From: Variovorax sp. PAMC26660 | GTDB lineage: Bacteria > Pseudomonadota > Gammaproteobacteria > Burkholderiales > Burkholderiaceae_C | Reading direction: 5' to 3' | NCBI RefSeq assembly: GCF_014302995.1 | Contig: NZ_CP060295.1 | Location: 5,323,501-5,387,500 of the forward strand | Length of the DNA: 64,000 bases | Part shown: piece after piece, positions 1 through 9,532 of the stretch | Layout: each line of letters opens with the position of its first letter | Numbering within the stretch: position 1 is the first letter of the stretch | Notes under the pieces: model-generated | What the model saw: only the letters and a program-made list of their open reading frames with translations | Database searches by the model: none | Told to the model about the DNA's origin: nothing | Translations under genes and position numbers: made by a program

Positions 1-1
1 G

Positions 2-1246
2 CTCGATGAACTGCGCGTGCTGCGGGCGGTGGTCGATGGCAATGAAGCCGCGGTTGCCGGCGAGTTGGCCGTGAGCCGCGCGGCGGTGGCTGCGCGCCGC
101 GCCAGCCCGCGCGTGCACCGTGCCGAAGTGGCGCTGCGCCTGGCGCGCAGCGTGGCCGGTGACGACGCCCGCGGGTCGGCCTTTCCGCTGCGCCAGCAGG
201 TGCAGCGCACGCGCTTTGCGCTGCCTTCACTGCCCACCACCACCATCGGTTCGTTCCCGCAGACCTCGGACATCCGCGCCGCGCGTGCCGCCTTCAAGCG
301 CGGCGAGCTCGATGCCGCCGGCTACCGCGAGAAGATGCGTGCCGAGATCGCACTCGCCGTGCGCAAGCAGGAAGAACTGGGCATCGACGTGCTGGTGCAC
401 GGCGAAGCCGAGCGCAACGACATGGTCGAGTACTTCGGCGAACAGCTCGACGGCTTTGCTTTCACCGCCAACGGCTGGGTGCAGTCTTACGGCTCGCGCT
501 GCGTCAAGCCGCCGGTGATCTTCGGCGACGTCGCGCGCCCCACGGCGATGACGGTCGAATGGACGGCCTACGCGCAGAGCCTGACCAAGCTGCCGATGAA
601 GGGCATGCTGACCGGCCCGGTCACCATCCTGCAGTGGTCCTTTGTGCGCGACGACCAGCCGCGCGCCACCACCTGCGAGCAGATCGCCTGGGCGATCCGC
701 GATGAAGTGGTGGACCTCGAAGGCGCCGGCATCGGCATCATCCAGATCGACGAGCCTGCCATCCGCGAAGGTTTGCCGCTGCGCCGCGCCGGCTGGCCCG
801 CGTACCTGGCGTCGGCCACGCGCGCCTTCCGCATCAGCGCCTCGGGCGTGCGCGACGAGACGCAGATCCACACGCACATGTGCTATTCGGAGTTCAACGA
901 CATCCTGCCGGAGATCGCGGCGATGGATGCCGACGTGATCACCATCGAGACCAGCCGCTCCGACATGGAGCTGCTGCGCGGCTTTGGTGGCGAGAGCAAC
1001 TCGGGCGGCTTTCGCTACCCGAACGAGATCGGCCCGGGCGTGTACGACATCCATTCGCCGCGCGTGCCATCGGTCGACGAAATTGTTCGCCTGATGCGCA
1101 AGGCCGCCGGCGTGGTGCCGCACGAGAACCTCTGGATCAACCCGGACTGCGGCCTGAAGACCCGTGGCTGGCCCGAGACCGAAGCCGCGCTGTCGAACAT
1201 GGTCACGGCCGCGAAGCTGCTGCGCAAGGAACTGGCGTCGGCCTGA
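2..1246 (+). CDS. metE: Cobalamin-independent methionine synthase, C-terminal part (cut by window edge)
   Basis: This cytoplasmic enzyme transfers the methyl group of 5-methyltetrahydropteroyltri-L-glutamate to homocysteine, the last step of methionine synthesis. The reading frame is open from base 2, so the visible 414 residues are the C-terminal half of a protein that is usually about 750 residues long. The start of the catalytic barrel reads [12 protein letters not shown]. The zinc ligands are visible as His-Met-Cys (THMCYS, His codon at 875) and a later Cys in [10 protein letters not shown] near 1148. The internal GTG at 17 is not the real start. The upstream regulator and promoter lie outside the window. 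Confidence 0.96.
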   Translation, partial: LDELRVLRAVVDGNEAAVAGELAVSRAAVAARRASPRVHRAEVALRLARSVAGDDARGSAFPLRQQVQRTRFALPSLPTTTIGSFPQTSDIRAARAAFKRGELDAAGYREKMRAEIALAVRKQEELGIDVLVHGEAERNDMVEYFGEQLDGFAFTANGWVQSYGSRCVKPPVIFGDVARPTAMTVEWTAYAQSLTKLPMKGMLTGPVTILQWSFVRDDQPRATTCEQIAWAIRDEVVDLEGAGIGIIQIDEPAIREGLPLRRAGWPAYLASATRAFRISASGVRDETQIHTHMCYSEFNDILPEIAAMDADVITIETSRSDMELLRGFGGESNSGGFRYPNEIGPGVYDIHSPRVPSVDEIVRLMRKAAGVVPHENLWINPDCGLKTRGWPETEAALSNMVTAAKLLRKELASA

Positions 1247-1287
1247 CGTGAAGCCGGGGGAATGCGGGGCGGGCCAATAATGGCGCC

Positions 1288-2142
1288 ATGCATTCCCCGA
1301 ACCGCCTGTCTCCGTTCCGTTTCTCCCTGTTGCTTCTGTTGCTGCTGACCCCCTTGATGGGGTGGGCGCAGGACCGCGCGCAAACCCTGCTCCAATTCGA
1401 GGGCGTGCCGGCGCGCTACCAGGCTTTCTACGGGCCAGGTGCCGTGGTGCGCGGTGCGCGCGAGCAGTTGGACCCGGACGACCTGGCCATCGCGGACAAG
1501 GCGCTCAAGGCGCTGGATGTGGCCGCGACGCGTGCCTTCGACGTCAACGCATCGGTGGGCGCGATCCGGCAGGAAGTGGCGACGGCCGGCAAGGGCGGCG
1601 CCGCGCCGAGCCCACAAGTGCTGGCCGCGGTGGCCCGCCTTGCACAACTGCGCACCGACTACGCCGCGAAGAACGATGCCGGCAAATCCGAGTTCATCAA
1701 CCAGCAGCTGGTCCGGCTGACCGATCCCGCGCGCGTCGAGCTGCTCGGGCGCATGGCCGTGGCCGAGATGCGCGAAGTCGACTTCTCGAATCAGCTGCTG
1801 CTGGCTGCGGTCGTGAAGCAACTGGCGCGCGGCAACGGCGGCCAGTTCACCTCGTTGCCGAACAGCACCCTCGATTCGGCCCTCGACACGCTGTGGTCGC
1901 GCGGCATCACCTCGACACATGCGCGCAACCTGCTGATCGTTGCGCGCGAGGTCGAACGACAGGTGACGCTGGTGTTGCTCGCCGCGCTGCCCGACGAAGA
2001 CGTCGCGGCCCTGCTGGCCTGGCGCAACGACCCGCAGGCTGCCGCCGAACGCGAAGCGCTGCTGGGCACCTACCGCGCCGAAGTCAAGGCGAGCGGCGCG
2101 GTGGCGATCCGGACGATGCTGCGCGCCTGGCCGCGGTCTTGA
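1288..2142 (+). CDS. Secreted protein of unknown function
   Basis: The predicted product has 284 residues. The N-terminus has a hydrophobic stretch (about residues 12-25, [14 protein letters not shown]) followed by AQD, which fits a Sec signal peptide cleaved after WA. The mature part is helix-rich and charged with no cysteines, and I recognise no catalytic motif. No convincing Shine-Dalgarno sequence precedes the ATG. Its last 59 bases overlap the convergent regulator gene on the other strand. The function is unknown; a periplasmic location is inferred only from the signal peptide. Confidence 0.75.
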   Translation: MHSPNRLSPFRFSLLLLLLLTPLMGWAQDRAQTLLQFEGVPARYQAFYGPGAVVRGAREQLDPDDLAIADKALKALDVAATRAFDVNASVGAIRQEVATAGKGGAAPSPQVLAAVARLAQLRTDYAAKNDAGKSEFINQQLVRLTDPARVELLGRMAVAEMREVDFSNQLLLAAVVKQLARGNGGQFTSLPNSTLDSALDTLWSRGITSTHARNLLIVAREVERQVTLVLLAALPDEDVAALLAWRNDPQAAAEREALLGTYRAEVKASGAVAIRTMLRAWPRS

Positions 2143-3598
2143 GGCTGGCTGCCCGTGCGGTGCTGTGCTTGTCAGGCGCCGCGGCATAGGGCATGAAGCG
2201 GCTCTGGTTCTCGTCCACGTCGAGCGGCCGCCCCACGAACGGAAAGGCGCGCTGCGGACAGGTCTCGCGCTCGCACACCTTGCAGCCCGCACCGATGGGC
2301 GTGGGCACCTCCGGGTCGCGCAGGTCCATGCCCTTGGAGTAGACGAGCCGCGTGGCGTGGCTGATGTCGCAGCCCAGTCCGATCGAGAAGGTCTTGTTGG
2401 GTGAGCCGTAGCCGCGATAGCCGTGCGATACGGTGCGTGCGATCCACAGGTAGGCGCGGCCATCGGGCATGCGCGCGAGCTGCGTGAGCACGCGGCCCGG
2501 CTGCGCGAAGGCTTCGTACACGTTCCACAGCGGGCAGGTGCCGCCGGTTTTCGAGAAGTGGAAGTGCGTGGCCGACTGCCGTTTCGAGATGTTGCCCGCG
2601 CGGTCGACGCGAATCAGAAAGAAGGGCACGCCGCGCGCCTCGGGCCGCTGCAGCGAGCTGAGCCTGTGGCAGATGGTCTCGAAGCCCACGCCGAAGCGGC
2701 GCGCCAGCTGGTCGATGTCGTAGCGCAGGTGCTCGGCGGTTTCGAGGAATTCGCCGTAAGGCAACAGCAGCGCGGCGGCAAAGTAGTTGGCAAGCCCGAT
2801 GCGAGCCAGCGAACGGGCCGTGTCGCTCGACAGTGGCGCGGCCGCCACCAGCTCGTCGAGCATGTCTGCGACCTCGAAGAAGGCCAACTGCGTGGCGAGC
2901 TGGAAGGCATGCTGGCCGGGCTCCAGATGAGGGGACAGGCGCAGCACGCGCGAGGCGGGGTCGAAGCGTCGCTGTGCGCCCGCGTCGCCGTCTTCCGCAG
3001 GCACCACGTGCACGCCGTGCGCTTCCAGCAGCCGGTGCGCGAGGCGGTCGCCGGGGTTGCCTTCACGCAGCTTCCATTGCGCAGCGAAGGCTTCGGCTGC
3101 TTCGTCGAGTGGCGCGATGTGGTTCTGGTGTGCGAAGAAGAAGTCGCGCACTTCCTCGAAGGGCATGGGCCGTGCCTGCGGCAGACGGGCGAGGTCGCCC
3201 CGGCCGTCGCCGAGTTCTCCGGCCAGGGCCTCGAGTTGCTCCATGGCGTCGCGATGGCGCTGGTGCAGCGCCACCAGCGCGCGGCCCACGGCGGGCATCT
3301 GCGTGGCGACCTCGCGCAGCTCGGCGAGCGCGACGGCGTCGCCCCCGGGGTTGTCGGCCAGTGCTTCGCGCAGGCTCGCGATGAGGCGCGCTTCTTCGTC
3401 TTCCGAGAAGGCCTGGATGTCGACGCCCAGCGTGGCATGCAGGCGCAGCAGCACCGGCACGGTGAGCGGTCGCTGGTTCTGCTCGATCTGGTTCAGGTAG
3501 CTGGGCGACAGGCCGAGCTGCTGCGCGAGCGCGAGCTGGCTCAGGCCGCGCTCTTCGCGCAGGCTTCGCAGGCGGACGCCCATGAAGGTCTTTTTCAT
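2084..3598 (-). CDS. Short-chain fatty-acyl responsive XRE-family regulator (ScfR/RamB type)
   Basis: The 504-residue protein has an N-terminal HTH_3 domain (about residues 5-60, with [21 protein letters not shown] as the helix-turn-helix). A long central domain follows, then a C-terminal cysteine cluster ([16 protein letters not shown]), the arrangement of the ScfR/RamB/PrpR group that controls acetate, propionate and glyoxylate genes. The ATG at 3598 was chosen because the HTH starts at once after it; an in-frame extension to 3661 is possible. The gene is divergent from a Bug receptor gene. The shared gap carries repeated TTCGCAAA-type motifs, which suggests autoregulation. A related motif lies upstream of isocitrate lyase. 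The last ~30 residues are basic and low in complexity, and overlap the convergent gene. Confidence 0.85.
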   Translation of the reverse strand: MKKTFMGVRLRSLREERGLSQLALAQQLGLSPSYLNQIEQNQRPLTVPVLLRLHATLGVDIQAFSEDEEARLIASLREALADNPGGDAVALAELREVATQMPAVGRALVALHQRHRDAMEQLEALAGELGDGRGDLARLPQARPMPFEEVRDFFFAHQNHIAPLDEAAEAFAAQWKLREGNPGDRLAHRLLEAHGVHVVPAEDGDAGAQRRFDPASRVLRLSPHLEPGQHAFQLATQLAFFEVADMLDELVAAAPLSSDTARSLARIGLANYFAAALLLPYGEFLETAEHLRYDIDQLARRFGVGFETICHRLSSLQRPEARGVPFFLIRVDRAGNISKRQSATHFHFSKTGGTCPLWNVYEAFAQPGRVLTQLARMPDGRAYLWIARTVSHGYRGYGSPNKTFSIGLGCDISHATRLVYSKGMDLRDPEVPTPIGAGCKVCERETCPQRAFPFVGRPLDVDENQSRFMPYAAAPDKHSTARAASLKTAARRAASSGSPPRRSP

Positions 3599-3622
3599 CG
3601 TTCGATCCTGTGTTCGAATTTG

Positions 3623-3715
3623 ATTCGCAAAATTCGCAAACCTGAGGGAAGTGCTTCGCAAGCATTTGCTGGATCAGGACTTCATTATGGGCAAGGTCTT
3701 GCGGAAATTGCGAAT
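3623..3715. promoter_or_regulatory. Cluster of ATTCGCAAA motifs, candidate operator of the ScfR-type regulator
   Basis: Two tandem copies of ATTCGCAAA occupy 3623-3640, a variant CTTCGCAAG lies at 3654-3662, and an inverted copy ATTGCGAAT lies at 3707-3715. They sit between the divergent regulator (start 3598) and Bug receptor (start 3841) genes. The known RamB target in actinobacteria contains a TTTGCAAA-like core, which is similar. Binding here is inferred. Confidence 0.5.
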
Positions 3716-3840
3716 GATGCAAAGCGCAGCGATCGATGTCGCGCATTGGCGCTGCGAACGCCCTTGGACAAGTGCCGTGGCATCATGAAAAGGCCGGCTC
3801 GCCGTGCTTCTTCACAGCCACTAAAACACAGGAGAACAAG

Positions 3841-4809
3841 ATGTTTCCCATCCGCTTTGCCTCGCTCGCCGTCGGGCTTGCAGTTTCGATGCTTGCCCAG
3901 GGCGCCGCTGCCCAGGCGTGGCCCACCAAGCCGATCCGGCTCGTCGTTCCTTTTTCCGCAGGCGGCGCCAATGATCTGATGGCACGCGCGGCAGCCGAGG
4001 GGGCGTCCAAGCAACTCGGCCAGCCGGTCATCGTCGACAACAAGCCCGGCGCCGGCGCGATCCTCGGTGCCGATGTGGTCGCCAAGAGCGCGCCCGATGG
4101 CTACACCTTCCTGGTGAGCGCGGCCGGCGTGGTGTCGAACAGCATGATCAAGAAGAGCATGCCGTACAAGGACGATGCGCTGGTGCCCGTGGCCATGATC
4201 GCGCTCGCGCCCTCGGTGATCGTGGTGCCGGCCAACGCGCCCTACAAAGATTTGAAGGAATTCGTCGCCGCATCGAAGAAGGCCGGCAGCGGCTTCCACT
4301 GGGCGACGGCTGGCACGGGCAGCACGCCGCATTTCGTCGAAGGCATCCTGGAGACGAAGTACGGCAGCAAGCTCGACGTGGTGCCCTACAAGAGCGGCTC
4401 GGAGTCGATCACTGCGGTGCTCGGCAGCCAGGTCGAGGCCACATCGGAAGCCAGCATTGTGGTGCTGCCGTACGTCAAGAGCGGCAAGCTGAAGGCGCTA
4501 GCGGGCACGTGGACGCAGCGCATTTCGGCCTACCCCGATCTGCCGACTGCGGCGGAAGAAGGCTTTCCTGAAATCCGCATCGCGCACTGGGCCGGCGTGC
4601 ACGCACCGCGCGGCACGCCCGACGCGATCATGGACAAGATGGCCGCGGCGATCGACGCCGCAATGAAAGCGCCGGCCACCGTTGAACGCTTGAAAGGCAT
4701 GGGCATCGAGCCCATCGGCGGTACGCGTGCGAGCTTCACCAGGTTCGTCGAGGAAGAGCGGGCACGGCTCGGTGGCGTGGTCAAGGCCACGGGCATGAAG
4801 GAAGACTGA
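3841..4809 (+). CDS. Bug-family tripartite tricarboxylate transporter substrate-binding protein
   Basis: The 322-residue periplasmic receptor is of the Bug/TctC family (PF03401), which captures carboxylates or related small molecules. The signal peptide ends near GAAAQA, followed by the family opening WPTKPIRLVVPFSAGGANDLMAR. Length is normal for the family. The ATG at 3841 was chosen because AGGAGAACAAG lies just upstream and the signal peptide starts there; the frame is open further 5'. No TctA or TctB membrane partner is nearby, as is common for the many orphan Bug genes of Burkholderiales. The ligand cannot be told from sequence. Confidence 0.92.
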   Translation: MFPIRFASLAVGLAVSMLAQGAAAQAWPTKPIRLVVPFSAGGANDLMARAAAEGASKQLGQPVIVDNKPGAGAILGADVVAKSAPDGYTFLVSAAGVVSNSMIKKSMPYKDDALVPVAMIALAPSVIVVPANAPYKDLKEFVAASKKAGSGFHWATAGTGSTPHFVEGILETKYGSKLDVVPYKSGSESITAVLGSQVEATSEASIVVLPYVKSGKLKALAGTWTQRISAYPDLPTAAEEGFPEIRIAHWAGVHAPRGTPDAIMDKMAAAIDAAMKAPATVERLKGMGIEPIGGTRASFTRFVEEERARLGGVVKATGMKED

Positions 4810-5208
4810 GCGCTCGATGAGCGCAAGCAACGAACCACCCAAGAAGCGCCGAGCGACGGCTTCGTGCTCTGCGCCCATGCCGCATTGCAGGGCGCGGTCG
4901 CTGGCACGCAATGTGCATTGACTGTGCTGCGCGCGATGCCCATCGGCTGGACGAAGACCCGGCGCTGATAGCACCTTTGGCTCAAAGGCAGCGCCTGGTC
5001 GGCAAGCCTCTGCTTGACGATCTAGAGAAAAAGTATGCAAACTAGCAGCGTTTCTGGCGATTGAAGGGCACTTGAGTTAGCCACGTCAGAAAGTTCCCCG
5101 TCATTGTTTCAATTTCATGAACACTGCGATTCGATTAAATAGGGTTTTCCCTAGGAATCGTGGTGCAAACTTCAGGGCACCTCAAAGCCCAATCAAGAAG
5201 GAAATGAA
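4810..5208. other. Intergenic region, 399 bases, no convincing gene
   Basis: A short perfect hairpin (GCGCTC-GAT-GAGCGC, 4810-4824) follows the Bug gene stop but has no T-tract. A 44-codon ORF (4911-5045, + strand) has protein-like composition but no ribosome binding site, so I do not call it. An A/T-rich stretch around 5105-5150 could hold the promoter of the DUF4148 gene. Nothing else is seen. Confidence 0.5.
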
Positions 5209-5562
5209 ATGAAGACCTCGAACATCCTCGCCGCTGCCGCCCTGTCCCTGCTCGCCGCCGCTGGCGCCCATGCAGAAACCTACGAAGGCGTGCATTCCGT
5301 GACTTCCGGCTACAGCCGCGCCGACGTGGCGCCCCAAGCTGTGGCAGCCGCCCGTGCCGGCAATGTGTACGGCGACAACGGCGGCGCTGCGTCGACCGCA
5401 ACCCCCGTGCTGGCCGCTTCGGTTGACCGCGCCACCATCCGCAGCCAAGCTGTTGCCGCTGCACACGCACCGGGCCAGAACCTGCGCCCTGAAACCTTCG
5501 CTGGCAGCGTGATCCCCTCGCAAGCCAAGGGCCTGACCTTCACGCGTCAAGCCGGTCTGTAA
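5209..5562 (+). CDS. DUF4148-type small exported protein
   Basis: The 117-residue protein has a clear Sec signal peptide (MKTSNILAAAALSLLAAAG...AHAE, cleavage after AHA). The mature part is rich in Ala, Val and Arg, with repeated segments of the form V/A-x-x-QAVAAA (VAPQAVAAARAGN and IRSQAVAAAHAPG). This looks like the DUF4148 family, abundant and functionally uncharacterised in Burkholderiales. AAGGAAATGAA precedes the ATG at good spacing. A bidirectional terminator follows. The mature protein is probably periplasmic. The role is unknown. Confidence 0.8.
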   Translation: MKTSNILAAAALSLLAAAGAHAETYEGVHSVTSGYSRADVAPQAVAAARAGNVYGDNGGAASTATPVLAASVDRATIRSQAVAAAHAPGQNLRPETFAGSVIPSQAKGLTFTRQAGL

Positions 5563-5601
5563 TTTGTCGCGGCGCAAGCCGCCTCAGGTCGCAAGCCAAA
5601 G

Positions 5602-5638
5602 AAAAACCGGACCCGGCGAAAGCTTGGTCCGGTTTTTC
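5602..5638. terminator. Bidirectional intrinsic terminator
   Basis: AAAAACCGGACC pairs with GGTCCGGTTTTT around a short loop. The A and T tracts on both sides let it serve both the DUF4148 gene (+) and the convergent tag gene (-). Confidence 0.9.
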
Positions 5639-5654
5639 GTTTGGGGGACGGTAT

Positions 5655-6230
5655 TTACTTGCGTTTGACGCCGTGCCGATGGCAATCGGCCGCATGGTCG
5701 TCCACGATGCCCGTGGCCTGCATCCACGCATAGACGATGACCGGCCCCACGAACTTGAAGCCGCGCTTCTTGAGCGCGGCCGACATTTCTTCCGACAGCG
5801 GCGTCTTCGTCGGCACACTCCCGGTGCGGTTGACGATGGGCTTGCCTCCCGCCATGCCCCAGACGAACGCCGAAAAATCTTCGCCCGCCGCCTGCATGGC
5901 GAGGTAGGCGCGCGCATTGCCGATGGTGGCCTCGATCTTCGAGCGCGAGCGCACGATGCCGGCGTCCAGCATCAGCCGGTCGACATCGGCGGCAGTGAAC
6001 TTGACGATCTTCTCCGGCACGAAGCCCTTGAAGGCCTTGCGGAACGCATCGCGCTTGCGCAGGATGGTGAGCCACGACAGGCCGGCCTGGAAGCCGTCGA
6101 GCATCAGCTTTTCCCAGAGTGCGCGGCTGTCGTGTTCGGGCACGCCCCATTCGGCGTCGTGGTAGTCGGCCAGCAGCGGGTCGGTCTGGGCCCAGGCGCA
6201 GCGGATCTTGATGGGGCTTTGGGTGCTCAT
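5655..6230 (-). CDS. tag: DNA-3-methyladenine glycosylase I
   Basis: This 191-residue base-excision repair enzyme removes 3-methyladenine from alkylated DNA. The sequence has the family opening RCAWAQTDPLLADYHDAEWG, the conserved LDGFQAGLSW segment, and the C-terminal zinc-binding part DHAADCHRH; the early Cys and His with the late His and Cys form the zinc snap of Tag. Length matches the family (about 185-195). The gene is convergent with the DUF4148 gene and shares its terminator. Its start is close to the divergent M20 peptidase gene, so the two probably have back-to-back promoters. Confidence 0.96.
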   Translation of the reverse strand: MSTQSPIKIRCAWAQTDPLLADYHDAEWGVPEHDSRALWEKLMLDGFQAGLSWLTILRKRDAFRKAFKGFVPEKIVKFTAADVDRLMLDAGIVRSRSKIEATIGNARAYLAMQAAGEDFSAFVWGMAGGKPIVNRTGSVPTKTPLSEEMSAALKKRGFKFVGPVIVYAWMQATGIVDDHAADCHRHGVKRK

Positions 6231-6288
6231 GGTTCGGTTCTTCGCTGGGCTATCGTTGGCGTGTTTTCAGAATGAGGGAGTCACCCTG

Positions 6289-8025
6289 ATGCAGCAATTT
6301 CGTTTTTCATTGTCGGCCCTTTCGTTGGGCGTCGCGCTCGGCCTTGGTGCGCCCGCGTTCGCCGAAACGCTCAAGAAGCCCGCGCTCGACCAGCTCGCCA
6401 CGGCATGGCAGGGCGGCAAGGCGCCTGCCGATTTCAACGCGTTCCTGGCGCAAGCCGCCAAGGCGAGTCCCGAGTTGCAGCCAGCCGTGGCGGCCTACCG
6501 CAGCAAGGCGCCGCTGGCCGGCGACGACCTCGTCAACATCGCGCGCCTGCTCGGCCTGTACAACCGCCTGCAGAACCAGCAGGCCGTGATCGCCAGCATC
6601 GGCGCCATGGTGGCGATTCCCACGGTGCGCAACGTGCAGGTGCCGCCGCATGAAAGCCCGCCGATCATCGCGTTCGGCAAGCTGGTCGAGAAGATGGCGG
6701 GCGATTTCGGATTGGCCTTCCGCAACGTCGACAACCGCATCTTCGAGGTCAGCCTGAAGGGCAAGGGCAGCGAGGAGTTCGGCATCCTCACGCACGCCGA
6801 CGTGGTGCCCGCTGTGCTCTCCGAATGGGTGCTGGACGACGGCACGCGCCTGGACCCCTTCAAGATGACCCGCGTGGGCGACTACCTCTACGGCCGAGGC
6901 ACCATCGACGACAAGGGCTCGATTGCCGCCGTGCTCTACGCCATGAAGGCGGTGAAGGACAGCGGCCTGCCCATCGACCGCAGCGTCCGCCTCATGATCG
7001 AGACCACCGAGGAAACCGGCGGCGATGCGATGGTGTACTACCGCACCAAGACGCAACTGCCGGCCTACAACATCGTGCTCGACAGCAAGTACCCGGCGGT
7101 CGTGGCCGAGAAGGGTTCGGGCGCGCTGAAGGTGCTGTTCCCCGCGGAGACCTTCGATGCTGCTTCGACCGCCATCACGGCGATGAGCGGTGCCGCATCG
7201 GCCAATGCCATCTCGCAGACCGCCACCGCCACACTCAAGGGCGGTGACCTCGCGGCCGTGGCCGCGAAGCTCGACGCGGCCAAGCCGGCCTTCTTGCAGA
7301 AGTACGAAGGGCAGGGCGGCAAGTTCTCCATCGACATGGCGCGCGGCGCCGACAGCATCGAGCTGAAGGTCACGGGTGTCTCGGCCCATGGCTCGCGGCC
7401 CGAAGAGGGCGTGAACCCGCTGCCGCGCCTTGCCTTGTTCCTGCAGGAGTCCGGCGTGCCACTGGCCGCCAACCACTACCTGAAGGCCGTGAGGTACATC
7501 GATGCGCTCTACGGCACCGGCTATCTTGGCGAGAAGATGGGCCTGGGCTACAAGGACGACTTCATGGGCCCGCTGACCTTCTCGCCCAATCTGATCCGCA
7601 TGGGCAACGACGGCAAGCTCGAAGTCACAGTCAACGTGCGCATGCCACGTGGCCGCACGCCTGACGAGCTGAAAGCCCAGGTGGCTGAAAAGATCAACGG
7701 CTGGGCCGTGGCCAACCAGGTGAAGCTCGAGGTGAACCACGACCAGGGCAACTGGATGGCACGCGACCCCAAGGGCGCATGGCTCTCGACGCTGCTCGAC
7801 ATCTACGGCGACACCACGGGCCTTGAAGCCAAGCCCGTGCCCACGGCCGGCAGCACCACGGCCAAGCTGATGCCCAATGCGATCAACTTCGGTCCCGCGA
7901 TGCCGGGCAAGAAGTACACGGCGCACAACGCCAAGGAATACAAGGAAGTCCCCGACCTCGACGCCGACATGCAGATGTTCACCGAGATGCTGGTGCGCAT
8001 CGGCAACCTGCGGCAGATGCAATAG
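6289..8025 (+). CDS. Exported M20-family dipeptidase
   Basis: The 578-residue zinc metallopeptidase belongs to the M20 family (PepV/CPG2-like dipeptidases). Metal ligands and catalytic residues are visible as THADVVPA (His and Asp), GRGTIDDKGS (bridging Asp), IETTEETGG (catalytic and ligand Glu) and SAHGSRPEEG (dimerisation-domain His). The N-terminus (FRFSLSALSLGVALGLGAPAFAE) is a Sec signal peptide, so the enzyme should act in the periplasm. ATG 6289 was preferred because it starts the signal peptide and is preceded by GAGGGAG; the frame is open from 6208, overlapping tag. The dipeptide specificity is unknown. Confidence 0.92.
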   Translation: MQQFRFSLSALSLGVALGLGAPAFAETLKKPALDQLATAWQGGKAPADFNAFLAQAAKASPELQPAVAAYRSKAPLAGDDLVNIARLLGLYNRLQNQQAVIASIGAMVAIPTVRNVQVPPHESPPIIAFGKLVEKMAGDFGLAFRNVDNRIFEVSLKGKGSEEFGILTHADVVPAVLSEWVLDDGTRLDPFKMTRVGDYLYGRGTIDDKGSIAAVLYAMKAVKDSGLPIDRSVRLMIETTEETGGDAMVYYRTKTQLPAYNIVLDSKYPAVVAEKGSGALKVLFPAETFDAASTAITAMSGAASANAISQTATATLKGGDLAAVAAKLDAAKPAFLQKYEGQGGKFSIDMARGADSIELKVTGVSAHGSRPEEGVNPLPRLALFLQESGVPLAANHYLKAVRYIDALYGTGYLGEKMGLGYKDDFMGPLTFSPNLIRMGNDGKLEVTVNVRMPRGRTPDELKAQVAEKINGWAVANQVKLEVNHDQGNWMARDPKGAWLSTLLDIYGDTTGLEAKPVPTAGSTTAKLMPNAINFGPAMPGKKYTAHNAKEYKEVPDLDADMQMFTEMLVRIGNLRQMQ

Positions 8026-8041
8026 CGGCGGCGCTTGTGGT

Positions 8042-8097
8042 CTAGGGCCTGTTCACCCTACGCAAGCGTCCCCTTGCGTAGGGTGAACATGCCCTAG
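8042..8097. repeat. Long near-perfect inverted repeat between convergent genes
   Basis: GTTCACCCTACGCAAG (8051-8066) and its exact complement (8073-8088) flank a 6-base loop. The outer arms CTAGGGC (8042-8048) and GCCCTAG (8091-8097) extend the stem across a 2-base mismatch. No T-tract follows. It overlaps the stop codon of cbpM. It may act as a terminator for both convergent genes or be a copy of a dispersed palindromic element. Confidence 0.75.
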
Positions 8098-8411
8098 CGC
8101 AGGCCGCGCGCCTGCAGCATGCTCTTGAGCCGCCGCACTTCGTGCTGCAGATCGAGGATCAGCGCGGCCGCATCGAGGCCCACGCCGAAGTCGCGCTCCA
8201 GCCGGCGCGCTTCGAGCGCATGCTGAAGGTCGGCGCTGGAGAACTGCCAGTGCTCGGGTTGTGCGTCGGCGGTCGTGACCTGCACGATGCCGACCTCGAC
8301 CAGTTGCACCACCCAGGCGGTGTCGGCGCCGACGGCATGGGCCAGCTCGCTCAGTGCGAGCGGTTGCGAGGCGCTGATGGCGGTGGCGGTTGTGACGGTG
8401 AAATTCGCCAT
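8094..8411 (-). CDS. cbpM: Chaperone modulator CbpM
   Basis: The 105-residue MerR-like protein binds the J domain of CbpA and inhibits its co-chaperone and DNA-binding activities. The sequence has a short helix-turn-helix-like N-terminal half (LSELAHAVGADTAWVVQLVEVGIV) and a helical C-terminus (LILDLQHEVRRLKSML), as usual for CbpM. It begins 2 bases after the cbpA stop codon, so the pair is an operon with likely translational coupling. Its own stop codon lies in a large inverted repeat. Confidence 0.9.
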   Translation of the reverse strand: MANFTVTTATAISASQPLALSELAHAVGADTAWVVQLVEVGIVQVTTADAQPEHWQFSSADLQHALEARRLERDFGVGLDAAALILDLQHEVRRLKSMLQARGLR

Positions 8412-8413
8412 GC

Positions 8414-9376
8414 TCAGACTCCCAGATGCTGGCGTGGGTTGAACGATGCCGTGGCCTGCGCCAGTTGCTCGTAGGCCTTGCGCGCTTCGTCGCCGTCGGC
8501 GGGCGGCAGCGCGATGTCGAGCAGCAGGTACAGGTCGCCGGGCGTCTTGCCCGCGATGCCACGGCCCTTGAGCCGCAGCTTCAGGCCATTGCGCGCGTTG
8601 CGCGGCACGGTCACCTCGACCACGCCGCCGGTCGGTGTCGGCACTTGCACCTGCGCGCCCAGCGCGGCTTCGGTCGGCGTGACGGGCAGCGTCATGTAGA
8701 GGTCGCGTTCTTCCACGCGATAGAGCTTGTGCGGTGTGAGGCGCACTTCGAGGTACAGGTCGCCGGCCGCTTCGCCGCCGTGGCCGGGCATGCCCTGGCC
8801 CGCGAGGCGAATGAACTGCCCCGGATGCACGCCGGGCGGAATCTTCACACTGAGCGTGCGGTTCTCCAATTGCGGACGACCCTGCGCGTCGAGCGTTTGC
8901 GCGCGCAGCGTGATCTCGCGCTCGGCGCCATTGAGCGCATCTTCGAGCGTGATCTCGATGGCCGCATGGTGGTCTTCGCCGCGTGCCCGGTAGTTCTGCC
9001 GCGTGGCGCCGCGCCGCTCGGCCTCGCCGAACACCGAGGAAAAGAACTCGCTGAAATCCGCGTGGTCGGCCGGCCCCTGGCGCGGACCGCGATGAAACTC
9101 GTAACCCGCGTCCCAGCCGGGCGGCGGCTGGAAGTCGCCTTCCGGGTGACCGCCGCGCGCGACGCGGTCGGCCAATGCGTCGTAGGCTGCGCGCTTTTCC
9201 TTGTCGCCCAGCACATCCTTGGCCTCGTTGATGTCACGCATGCGCTTCTCGGCGTCGGGCTCCTTGCTGACGTCGGGGTGGTACTTGCGGGCGAGTTTTC
9301 TGTAGGCCTTGCGCACCTCGTCGTCCGACGCGGTGCGCTCGATGCCGAGGGCGCTGTAGTAGTCCTTGAATTCCAT
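8414..9376 (-). CDS. cbpA: Curved-DNA-binding J-domain protein CbpA
   Basis: This is a 320-residue class II J-domain protein. Residues 1-70 form the J domain with the HPD motif (KYHPDVSKE). A Gly-rich linker follows (GGHPEGDFQPPPGWDAGYEF). The C-terminal two-barrel substrate-binding domain includes IPPGVHPGQFIRLAGQGMPG and RLKGRGIAGKTPGDLYL. No zinc-finger cysteines are present, which separates it from DnaJ. CbpA works with DnaK and in other species is associated with the nucleoid in stationary phase. The partner inhibitor gene cbpM follows directly. Confidence 0.95.
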   Translation of the reverse strand: MEFKDYYSALGIERTASDDEVRKAYRKLARKYHPDVSKEPDAEKRMRDINEAKDVLGDKEKRAAYDALADRVARGGHPEGDFQPPPGWDAGYEFHRGPRQGPADHADFSEFFSSVFGEAERRGATRQNYRARGEDHHAAIEITLEDALNGAEREITLRAQTLDAQGRPQLENRTLSVKIPPGVHPGQFIRLAGQGMPGHGGEAAGDLYLEVRLTPHKLYRVEERDLYMTLPVTPTEAALGAQVQVPTPTGGVVEVTVPRNARNGLKLRLKGRGIAGKTPGDLYLLLDIALPPADGDEARKAYEQLAQATASFNPRQHLGV

Positions 9377-9532
9377 GGTGCAGCGTTGGTTACCGTGTTT
9401 CTTGGGGTTTCAGGACCATTTTGGGACTCAGCGGCAGCATACAAGGACGCTGCCTGCCGCGTCCTGACTCGAGCGAAGGGGCTTGTGCCCATCCTGAGCG
9501 ATCCGCGAGACCTCCCACGGAGCAACACCACT

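Noticed and set aside
4911..5045. 44-codon ORF in the gap after the Bug receptor gene
   Set aside because: Protein-like composition but no ribosome binding site, family or partner; not enough to call a gene.
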